From DASUEB01 sp036275295 (GTDB lineage: Bacteria; Bacteroidota; Bacteroidia; Flavobacteriales_D; Luteibaculaceae), in assembly GCA_036275295.1 (NCBI GenBank), contig DASUEB010000131.1:1-33510 (forward strand): a DNA stretch of 33,510 nucleotides. The letters are read 5' to 3'. Below, one piece after another: positions 23,375-30,608 of this stretch. Positions within the stretch are counted from its first letter, which is position 1, and every line of letters starts with the position of its first letter. Below the pieces are notes generated by a model that had not been told where the DNA came from, did not search any database, and saw only the letters and a program-made list of their open reading frames with translations. Both the position numbers and the translations under genes were made by a program.

Positions 23375-25216
23375 TTATTTGCGGACCACATTGCGAGCAA
23401 CCAGTCGACCACCTTGTTGCATGGCTATGGTGTATAGGCCCTCTGGCAGATCTCTGGTATTTATTTTAAGGTAATTAACCCCAGGTGCCAGCGCAGGATA
23501 ATGCTCAGCAATCAGCACTTTACCTTGTTGATCTAATACTCGAAGGTCTGCGGGCCCAGATGCGGTGGTGTGAAATTGAACATAGATTTCCTCTTGAAAT
23601 GGGTTGGGGTAAATACCAAAAACAGTTAATCTGGTGTTTTCGTCCATATCCGTAGTGTAACCTATAGGTAGGGCAGGTGCTGGGCTCGGACGGGGTGAGG
23701 AAGTGGTGGTAGGTGTAGATGCACTGCGCAGGTGATTGGATCCCGAGACTGCGCGATAGGCAGCGCCGAATGTCTCGTTATTTGATGGCTCGTTTACATT
23801 GACATAGTACCAGTCGCCTTGAATGAATTCATCGGTTAAATGGAGCACCAAGTAGCCCTTTTGAGTGAGGTCCAGATACTGAACGTGAGGGTTGCCCGCT
23901 TTGATTACCTCGGCACCTAGGGGGATATCCAAACCAGGGGATGTAACACTGGTGCATACAAATTCAACACCAACTGAACCGGTTCCCAAAATAGGTTCGT
24001 AAAGCAAGCCGTTGGGTAGGTCATTTGCCCAGCTGGTGTGAATATCGCCCGTCAAGACCACAAAATTGGCAATCTCATTGGCGGTAATAAAGTCGTACAG
24101 TCGTTGGCGTTCAAATTCATATCCATCCCACTGGTCGGTATTAATAGGGACCAAACCAGCGCGCAATGGAGCCATCATCACCTGTTGTCCTACTACATTC
24201 CATCTGGCAGTCGAAGCATCCATCGCTTGCGTGAGCCAATTGAATTGGGCATCGCCAATGAGCCGGCGGTTTTCGTCGTTAATTTCCATCAAGCTGCCGA
24301 GAGCTGCTTGCTCATCTCGACCCTCAAGTCGGGTGTCGAGCATATATAAATTCAGTAGGTTTCCGTAAGTGATTTCGCGATAGATGCTAAGTCCATTGCT
24401 CTCGCGGATGGGCATCCACTCCATGTATGACTTGATCGAAAATAGTTTGCGCTCAGTCCACGTGCCTTCAGCCCCTTCGGTGTGATTCTCAGCACCGTCG
24501 CGCCAGCTGTTGTTGGTCGACTCGTGATCGTCCCACACACAAACAAACGGATATTGCTGGTGCACGGCCTGTAAATCGGGATCGAGTTTATAGTGCGAAT
24601 GTCTAATTCGGTAGTCCTGAAGGGTAATGATTTCACCTTCGGGTTCGTGTGTTCTGCCTTCGATGTTTGCGCTGTAACCACCTACGGCATACTCATAGAT
24701 GTAATCACCCAAGTGGAGTACCATGTCTAGGTCGTTTCGCTGCGCCATCTTCTTGTAGGCATTGAAGTAGCCGTATTCATAGTTTGAACAGCTAACCACT
24801 CCCATTCGAACCTCAGTGGCTTCGCCGCTTTGAGGCGCCGTTTTGGTTCGACCGCGCTTTGAAAAAGCACCCAAGGCCCGGAAGTCATAGTAGTAATACG
24901 TATTCGGGTCCAGCCCTGTCACATCGATTTTCACTGTAAAATCGCGCTCTTGGCTGGTGGTGAATGTACCTGATTTAACGATTTCGGTCATTCCGGTATT
25001 CAGTGCAACGCGCCAGGTAACCTCAACGGTTTCCTCGGTGGTTTGCGGCGATACTCGGGTCCAGATAATCACTCGGTCGCTGAGCGGATCACCACTGGCA
25101 ACACCGTGGAAAAAGGGAAATAGATTTGGATCTACCGCTAGGCGATCGGCAAATTGGGTCTGCGCAAAACCGGCTGCTACCAGAAAACAGCACATAAGGG
25201 TGTACAACTGCTTCAT
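23375..25216 (-). CDS. phoD: PhoD-like phosphatase with T9SS type A sorting domain
   Basis: A 613-residue exported phosphatase (alkaline phosphatase D family) that should release phosphate from phosphate esters or diesters outside the cell. The ATG at 25216 gives a signal peptide (MKQLYTLMCCFLVAAGFA). A TTG at 25240 would put charged residues in front. The N-terminal PhoD domain has FHGVASGDPLSDRVIIWTRV. Metal-site motifs are SCSNY (142-146), HLGDYIYEY (168-176), WDDHE (228-232) and TGDIHTSW (389-396). A Thr/Ser/Pro-rich linker (around 510-530) leads to an 84-residue type A T9SS tail beginning LTVFGIYPNPF. The protein is therefore exported by T9SS and released or anchored at the surface. It is single-gene, with a strong terminator, and divergent from the GT9 gene. 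Confidence 0.93.
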   Translation of the reverse strand: MKQLYTLMCCFLVAAGFAQTQFADRLAVDPNLFPFFHGVASGDPLSDRVIIWTRVSPQTTEETVEVTWRVALNTGMTEIVKSGTFTTSQERDFTVKIDVTGLDPNTYYYYDFRALGAFSKRGRTKTAPQSGEATEVRMGVVSCSNYEYGYFNAYKKMAQRNDLDMVLHLGDYIYEYAVGGYSANIEGRTHEPEGEIITLQDYRIRHSHYKLDPDLQAVHQQYPFVCVWDDHESTNNSWRDGAENHTEGAEGTWTERKLFSIKSYMEWMPIRESNGLSIYREITYGNLLNLYMLDTRLEGRDEQAALGSLMEINDENRRLIGDAQFNWLTQAMDASTARWNVVGQQVMMAPLRAGLVPINTDQWDGYEFERQRLYDFITANEIANFVVLTGDIHTSWANDLPNGLLYEPILGTGSVGVEFVCTSVTSPGLDIPLGAEVIKAGNPHVQYLDLTQKGYLVLHLTDEFIQGDWYYVNVNEPSNNETFGAAYRAVSGSNHLRSASTPTTTSSPRPSPAPALPIGYTTDMDENTRLTVFGIYPNPFQEEIYVQFHTTASGPADLRVLDQQGKVLIAEHYPALAPGVNYLKINTRDLPEGLYTIAMQQGGRLVARNVVRK

Positions 25217-25245
25217 ACGTTCTTTCAAAATTTGCTGCAAAGCAA

Positions 25246-25258
25246 CACAAGGCTTGTG
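25246..25258. promoter_or_regulatory. 13-base palindrome upstream of the PhoD gene
   Basis: CACAAG-G-CTTGTG is a perfect inverted repeat with a single central base, 30 bases before the PhoD start, in the 143-base spacer shared with the divergent GT9 gene. It could be an operator for a dimeric regulator. One short palindrome alone is weak evidence. Confidence 0.25.
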
Positions 25259-25347
25259 CTCTGTATCTTACGGCCACGTCAATCTTAAGTTAGCATTGTG
25301 TTTCCCTAAGTTTATCAGTGCTTAGGCGCGGATCCGAATCCAAGGAT

Positions 25348-25355
25348 TATATTTG
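25348..25355 (+). promoter_or_regulatory. -7 element of the GT9 promoter, abutting the start codon
   Basis: TATATTTG is a perfect TAnnTTTG. It ends 4 bases before the ATG at 25360, so transcription would begin at or near the start codon. It also argues against an alternative GTG start at 25318. No clear -33 TTG was found at the usual distance. Confidence 0.4.
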
Positions 25356-25359
25356 CAAC

Positions 25360-26361
25360 ATGCTCCAACCCACCAAAATTCTTGTGGTTCAAACAGCCTT
25401 CATCGGAGATGTAGTCCTCGCTACTGCGCTTGTAGAGTCGATTGTGGACCGCTGGCCCGACTGCACCGTCGATTTTATGGTTAGAAAAGGCAACGAATCC
25501 CTTTTAACCAATCATCCTTATCTGAGAAAGGTGCTGGTGTTGACCAAAAAAACCAATAAATGGGGGAATTTGTGGAGAATGATTCAAACGGTGCGCAACG
25601 AACAATACGACATCGTTATCAATGTACAGCGATTTTTCGCCACCGGATTGATAACAGCGCTCAGTGGGGCAAAAACTACGGTTGGCTTTCGCAAAAATCC
25701 ATGGTCGTTTCTTTTCAGCCATCGGGTAGACCATGATTTTGGTACCCGTGGTTTGCACGAGGTGGATCGAAACCTAAAATTGCTCGAACCGCTTTTTAAG
25801 GCGAAGCTCTTAAAACCCGTGCTTTATCCATCAGATGCTGATGCGAATGCGGTGCGAAGGGAGACACCATACGCGGTATTGGCACCCAGTTCGGTTTGGT
25901 TTACCAAGCAATGGCCAGAGAAGCGCTGGGTTGAATTGACGCAGGTTATACCAGATTCAATCGAAATTGTTTTGATTGGAGGACCAGCTGATCGGGAGCT
26001 TTGCGGTCGAATTCAGGCCCAAAGCAAACGCCAAGGAATAATCAATAGGGCAGGGGAGCTCACCTTTTTGCAATCAGCAGCATTGATGAAAGGAGCACTC
26101 ATTAACGTGGTAAACGACTCGGGTCCTTTGCATTTTGCGTCGGCGGTCAACGCACCCGTCTGTGCCATCTTTTGTTCAACGATCCCCGAATTTGGCTTTG
26201 GCCCGTTGAGCAAGAAGTCGGTCATCGTACAAAACGATCAACCACTCAGTTGCAGGCCCTGTGGAAACCATGGTTTCCGTTCTTGCCCCAAAGGCCATTT
26301 CCAGTGTGCAGATATAAGTGCCCAGACGGTTTGGCGAAAAGCAGCTGCACTGATAAGTTAG
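25360..26361 (+). CDS. Family 9 glycosyltransferase, heptosyltransferase-like
   Basis: A 333-residue GT-B enzyme of family GT9 (PF01075), the family of ADP-heptose:LPS heptosyltransferases that build the LPS inner core on the cytosolic face. Family marks are KILVVQTAFIGDVVLATAL (residues about 6-24), the WPDCTVDFMVRKGNE strand, YDIVINVQRF, VGFRKN, the donor domain APSSVWFTKQWPEKRWVEL and VLIGGPADREL, and the conserved VNDSGPLHFASAVNAPVCAIF near the C-terminus. The last 40 residues contain several Cys (CRPCGNHG, SCPKGHFQC), a pattern often seen in this family. The ATG at 25360 is preferred, given the promoter element directly in front. It is followed by a 200-base spacer. The natural sugar donor is not certain. 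Confidence 0.93.
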   Translation: MLQPTKILVVQTAFIGDVVLATALVESIVDRWPDCTVDFMVRKGNESLLTNHPYLRKVLVLTKKTNKWGNLWRMIQTVRNEQYDIVINVQRFFATGLITALSGAKTTVGFRKNPWSFLFSHRVDHDFGTRGLHEVDRNLKLLEPLFKAKLLKPVLYPSDADANAVRRETPYAVLAPSSVWFTKQWPEKRWVELTQVIPDSIEIVLIGGPADRELCGRIQAQSKRQGIINRAGELTFLQSAALMKGALINVVNDSGPLHFASAVNAPVCAIFCSTIPEFGFGPLSKKSVIVQNDQPLSCRPCGNHGFRSCPKGHFQCADISAQTVWRKAAALIS

Positions 26362-26564
26362 TTCATATTCCGCCAGTCATTTGTACCCCAGCCTCAGTCG
26401 GTAATGCCGACTTCAAAGCATTCTATCGAAATGATCGTTTCAATCCACTCAGTGTAGGGTGATTAACATTAACTTGGTTACACAAATCACGAACTAATCG
26501 GCGATTTCAGGCAATAGCTCCTGTTGCCTGTTCATCGGTTAATCGATCTAATTCCCCCCCTCGG

Positions 26565-28172
26565 ATGGATGAGGTTTTCGATTTCTTTTTCCGCCTCTTT
26601 GACACAGAGTCATGGCCGCCGCGTTGGCATTGTGGATCCTGGACCAGTTTCCACGGTTGGTTGTATATTTTATCTGATTTAGCCATCTGGTCAGCCTACT
26701 TCGCGATACCAACGGCTTTGTTCTTTCTGCTCAGACGCAAAAAAGATCTGCCGCTGCCGCGCATCTTCTGGCTTTTTATGGCTTTTATTTTGCTGTGCGG
26801 CATCACTCACCTGATGGATGCCATCATTTTTTATTGGCCCGCCTACCGGCTTAGTGCGGTTCTCCGATTCTTGACAGCCGTCGTTTCATGGACTACGGTT
26901 TTTTCATTGGCTCGGGTGCTACCTGAAGTAGTGGCCATGCGCACCTCTGCCCAATTTGAAAGCGAATTGGAGCACCGCAAATTGATTGAGCAAGAATTGC
27001 TTCAGGCCAAAGAGGTTGCCGAGAAGTCGAGAAAAATGGGCGAGCAGTTTCTGGCCAACATGAGTCACGAAATCAGAACACCCCTTAACGCCATTCTGGG
27101 ATTTGCCGAGCAACTAAAGGAGAGTAAACTCGATGAATCCCAGAAGGAGTTTATCGATGTCATTCAAAAGGCAGGCGATAACCTGCTTGTCATCATTAAC
27201 GACATTCTCGACCTGGCCAAAATAGAATCGGGAGCCATGGTATTTGAAATGGCGCCTCTCAACATTCAGAAGGAATTGGAGGACATCAAAAGACTGTTTG
27301 GCAATACGGCTCAGTCAAAAGGAATACGCTTTGAAATTGAACACGACCCTCGCATTCCAGAGTGGGTGGTGGGCGACAGCGGCAGACTGTGGCAAATTCT
27401 CATGAATCTTACCTCCAATGCAGTTAAATTTACCCGACTAGGACAAGTAACGGTTAAAAGTGAGTTGGTTTTACTCGACTCCGACAATGCCGAGGTGAAT
27501 TTTTACGTCTCGGATACCGGGGTGGGAATCAGTCCGGATAAAATTGCATCCATCTTTGATCCTTTTACCCAAGCAGAGGCCAGCACCACACGCGAATTTG
27601 GCGGAACTGGACTGGGATTGACCATAGTAAAGCATCTGGTAGAATTGCAAGACGGTACCATCATCGTGCAAAGTAAACTGGGTCAAGGATCAACATTTAG
27701 AGTAAATATGCGATTCCGCGTGGGCAGTTTACCAGAGGAGATCAACGAACAAAGGCGATTACAGCTCAAACAGGCCGAACAGGCGCTGGCAGGAATGCAA
27801 GTTTTATTGGTAGAGGACAATGCCGTGAACAGGCGTCTGGTAGAGGTAATGTTAGCTCCGTATGGGGTGGTGATGAGCACCGCCACCAATGGTGTGGAAG
27901 CCCTCGACTTGCTCAAACTCCAAAAGTTCGATTTGGTGCTTATGGATATTCAAATGCCCATCATGGATGGCTATACCACAACTCAGCGAATTAGACAAGA
28001 TCTCAGACTGTCGGTGCCCATTATGGCATTAACGGCCCACGCCCTTGCGGCCGAACAAAAAAAATGTCTTAATCTTGGCATGAATGATTTTGTAAGCAAA
28101 CCCATCCGCAAAGAGGAGTTGCTGGTAAAAATGATGCGCTATGCCCGACCTATCCCACCCTTGGATACTTGA
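26565..28172 (+). CDS. Hybrid histidine kinase with ethylene-receptor-like membrane sensor
   Basis: A 535-residue membrane sensor. Residues about 30-125 contain three membrane spans that resemble the ethylene-binding domain of plant ETR1 and cyanobacterial homologues. SDLAIWSAYFAIP (37-49) matches the first helix, with Asp38, Tyr45, Ile48 and Pro49 where ETR1 has D25, Y32, I35 and P36. LCGITH (77-82) supplies Cys78 and His82, the copper-ligand pair (C65/H69 in ETR1). RFLTAVVSW (101-109) matches the third helix. There is no GAF domain. A coiled coil leads to the dimerisation domain (His168 in MSHEIRTP), the ATPase (N281/N285, DTGVGIS, FGGTGLGL) and a receiver with Asp461 (VLMDIQMP), E417/D418 and Lys512. 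No cognate regulator gene is adjacent. The ligand is inferred only. Confidence 0.9.
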   Translation: MDEVFDFFFRLFDTESWPPRWHCGSWTSFHGWLYILSDLAIWSAYFAIPTALFFLLRRKKDLPLPRIFWLFMAFILLCGITHLMDAIIFYWPAYRLSAVLRFLTAVVSWTTVFSLARVLPEVVAMRTSAQFESELEHRKLIEQELLQAKEVAEKSRKMGEQFLANMSHEIRTPLNAILGFAEQLKESKLDESQKEFIDVIQKAGDNLLVIINDILDLAKIESGAMVFEMAPLNIQKELEDIKRLFGNTAQSKGIRFEIEHDPRIPEWVVGDSGRLWQILMNLTSNAVKFTRLGQVTVKSELVLLDSDNAEVNFYVSDTGVGISPDKIASIFDPFTQAEASTTREFGGTGLGLTIVKHLVELQDGTIIVQSKLGQGSTFRVNMRFRVGSLPEEINEQRRLQLKQAEQALAGMQVLLVEDNAVNRRLVEVMLAPYGVVMSTATNGVEALDLLKLQKFDLVLMDIQMPIMDGYTTTQRIRQDLRLSVPIMALTAHALAAEQKKCLNLGMNDFVSKPIRKEELLVKMMRYARPIPPLDT

Positions 28173-28596
28173 TTACATCCGCGAAAACGACCCCGCGCTG
28201 GGGACGCAAAGTTCAGCTCTCATTGATGCACTCGTAAGGGCCATTCCCCCCGAATTCGAGGTGCGCGTCGATAAGGGTATTCACTGGGAAGTGCCCCTGA
28301 GTCTCTATCCCGATGGGTACCACTGCACACCGGGTACTCCGCTCCCATTTATTAGCCTTGTTTTTCAGAAAAATCACGTCGCACTGTATCACATGGGTTT
28401 GTACGCAGACGAGTCGCTTAATCGCTGGTTTGACGAACAAGTGGCAAAAGTCGGTTTGGGTAAATTAGACCGAGGCAAGAGCTGTATTCGATTTAAGCAC
28501 CACAAAAGTATTCCGGTTGAATTGTTGGCGGATCTCTGCGCCCAGCGAAGCGCCCTTGAGTGGATCCAGCTTTACGAAACCCAGTTCAAGCGCTGA
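28141..28596 (+). CDS. DUF1801 domain protein
   Basis: A 151-residue cytosolic protein with the DUF1801/YdhG fold (PF08818; the family includes a Bacillus protein described as an iron chaperone, Fra). Visible marks are the N-terminal helix pair (HPWILDYIRENDPALGTQSS), the strand run FEVRVDKGIHWEVPL and FISLVFQKNHVALYHMGL, and the C-terminal GKSCIRFKHHKSIPVELL. There is no catalytic motif. Its ATG lies 32 bases inside the histidine kinase gene in another frame, so the two are co-transcribed and probably coupled. A link to iron or to the kinase signal is possible but not shown. Confidence 0.85.
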   Translation: MPDLSHPWILDYIRENDPALGTQSSALIDALVRAIPPEFEVRVDKGIHWEVPLSLYPDGYHCTPGTPLPFISLVFQKNHVALYHMGLYADESLNRWFDEQVAKVGLGKLDRGKSCIRFKHHKSIPVELLADLCAQRSALEWIQLYETQFKR

Positions 28597-28689
28597 TACC
28601 GAGCAAGATGGCGAAATTACTGGACATACGTTGAAAACTGTGTTAGCAAAAGGCGCTGTGGGTTGAGGTGAAAGCGACCTTGCATTGGC

Positions 28690-28697
28690 TACATTTA
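28690..28697 (+). promoter_or_regulatory. Candidate -7 element for parE
   Basis: TACATTTA matches TAnnTTTG at seven of eight positions, 21 bases before the parE ATG. A TTG at 28663-28665 lies 24 bases upstream, just outside the usual 17-23 spacing. Confidence 0.35.
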
Positions 28698-28718
28698 CGG
28701 TTTGTTATGTAAAGTGCC

Positions 28719-30590
28719 ATGGAAGAGTTCGATAAACCACCCGTAAACTACAGCGAAGACGATATCAAGTCGCTCGATTGGAAAGAGCACATTCGCCTGC
28801 GACCTGGTATGTATATCGGTAAATTAGGCGACGGAAAAGACTACGACGACGGTATTTACATTCTCGTAAAAGAGGTCATGGACAACTGCCTCGACGAGTT
28901 TGTGATGGGCTTTGGCAAGAAGATTGAAGTAAACATCAGCGACCGTTTGGTCAGCATTCGCGATTACGGTCGTGGTATTCCATTGGGAAAGGTGGTGGAT
29001 GTAGTCAGCAAAATCAACACCGGAGGAAAGTACGATAGCAAAGCATTTAAAAAATCAGTGGGTCTCAATGGGGTAGGTACCAAGGCTGTGAATGCATTGA
29101 GTTACCAGTTCAAGGTTGAATCGTATCGCGATGGCGTTAAAAAAGCAGCTGAGTTCAACCGAGGTGAGCTGATCAACGAAACCGATCAAAGCCCAACCGA
29201 GGAAAAAAACGGAACCTTCGTGAGTTTTGTACCCGATGAGCAAATCTTCAAAAATTACCATTTTCGCGAGCAATACATTGAGCGGCTCATCTGGAATTAC
29301 TGTTACCTCAATGTTGGGCTAACCATCTGGTTTAATGGAAAAGCCTACAAATCAGAAAACGGCCTGCTCGACTTGCTCAACGAAAATTTGAGCGGTGAGC
29401 CGCTATATCCTATCATTCACCTGCGTGGCGACGACATCGAAATTGCCGTAACACACGGTCAACAGTACGGAGAAGAATACTACAGCTTTGTAAACGGTCA
29501 GCACACCACCCAAGGGGGTACTCATCAAGCGGCTTTCAGAGAGGCATTTGCCAAAACCATTCGCGAGTTCTACAAGAAAGATTACGACGCAGCCGATATT
29601 CGCACATCCATCGTTGCGGCTGTGGCTGTTAAGGTAACCGAGCCTGTGTTTGAGAGCCAAACCAAAACCAAATTGGGCAGCAACGAGGTAGAACCCGGCG
29701 GCAAGAGCATGAGGGCTTTTGTGGGCGATTTTATCAAAGAGCAGTTAGATAACTTTCTGCACCGTCACCCAGAAATAGCCCAATCCCTAGAGGCTAAAAT
29801 AAAACAAAGCGAAAAAGAGCGCAACGAACTCTCGGGTATCCGCAAACTGGCCCGCGAGCGAGCTAAAAAAGCCAGTCTTCACAATCGGAAACTGCGCGAT
29901 TGCCGTCTGCACTTCAACGACTGCAAAGACGAAACCCTCGCCAAGGCCACAACCCTTTTCATTACTGAGGGTGACTCGGCTAGCGGAAGCATCACCAAAA
30001 GCCGCGATGTCAACACTCAAGCAGTTTTCAGCTTGAAAGGAAAACCCCTCAATTGCTACAGCTTAACCAAAAAGGTTGTGTATGAAAACGAGGAGTTTAA
30101 CCTCATCCAATCGGCCCTTAACATCGAGGATGGACTGGATAGCCTTCGCTACAACAAGATTGTGATCGCAACCGATGCCGACGTTGATGGAATGCACATC
30201 CGACTGCTGATGATGACCTTTTTCTTGCAATTTTTCCCAGATTTGGTCAAAAATGGTCACCTCTACATCCTTCAGACCCCGTTGTTTCGGGTAAGGAACA
30301 AAAAAGAAACCATATACTGCTACAGCGACGAGGAGCGCCGCAACGCCATTGCCAAGCTGGGTAAAAATCCCGAAATCACTCGATTTAAGGGGTTGGGTGA
30401 AATTAGCCCCGACGAGTTTAAGAACTTCATTGGCGAAGATATCCGATTGGAGCCGGTTATGCTGACCAAAGAGCACAACCTGTTGCACATGCTGGATTTC
30501 TACATGGGTAAAAACACCCCTGAACGCCAAGATTTTATTATTGGCAACCTGAAAGTAGAAAAAGACTTAGTAGAAGAATTGTTGGCTTGA
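28719..30590 (+). CDS. parE: DNA topoisomerase IV subunit B
   Basis: A 623-residue ATPase subunit of topoisomerase IV, which separates linked daughter chromosomes. The GHKL ATPase has EVMDNCLDEF (Glu52 as base, Asn56 for Mg), RDYGRGIP (81-88), NTGGKYD and the ATP lid GLNGVGTKAVNAL. The transducer domain has QTKTKLGSNEV. The TOPRIM domain has ITEGDSASGS, IATDADVDGMHIR and the conserved RFKGLGEISPDEF. It is directly followed by parC, 18 bases on, as is usual in Bacteroidota. GyrB is less likely because of the pairing with this A subunit and the short length. Asn-Cys replaces the common Asn-Ala after the catalytic Asn. Confidence 0.93.
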   Translation: MEEFDKPPVNYSEDDIKSLDWKEHIRLRPGMYIGKLGDGKDYDDGIYILVKEVMDNCLDEFVMGFGKKIEVNISDRLVSIRDYGRGIPLGKVVDVVSKINTGGKYDSKAFKKSVGLNGVGTKAVNALSYQFKVESYRDGVKKAAEFNRGELINETDQSPTEEKNGTFVSFVPDEQIFKNYHFREQYIERLIWNYCYLNVGLTIWFNGKAYKSENGLLDLLNENLSGEPLYPIIHLRGDDIEIAVTHGQQYGEEYYSFVNGQHTTQGGTHQAAFREAFAKTIREFYKKDYDAADIRTSIVAAVAVKVTEPVFESQTKTKLGSNEVEPGGKSMRAFVGDFIKEQLDNFLHRHPEIAQSLEAKIKQSEKERNELSGIRKLARERAKKASLHNRKLRDCRLHFNDCKDETLAKATTLFITEGDSASGSITKSRDVNTQAVFSLKGKPLNCYSLTKKVVYENEEFNLIQSALNIEDGLDSLRYNKIVIATDADVDGMHIRLLMMTFFLQFFPDLVKNGHLYILQTPLFRVRNKKETIYCYSDEERRNAIAKLGKNPEITRFKGLGEISPDEFKNFIGEDIRLEPVMLTKEHNLLHMLDFYMGKNTPERQDFIIGNLKVEKDLVEELLA

Positions 30591-30608
30591 GGCCAAAAAG
30601 CGTGAATT

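Noticed and set aside
26396..26412. Six-pair stem AGTCGG/CCGACT after the GT9 gene
   Set aside because: Short, with no following T run. Could be chance in a 200-base spacer.
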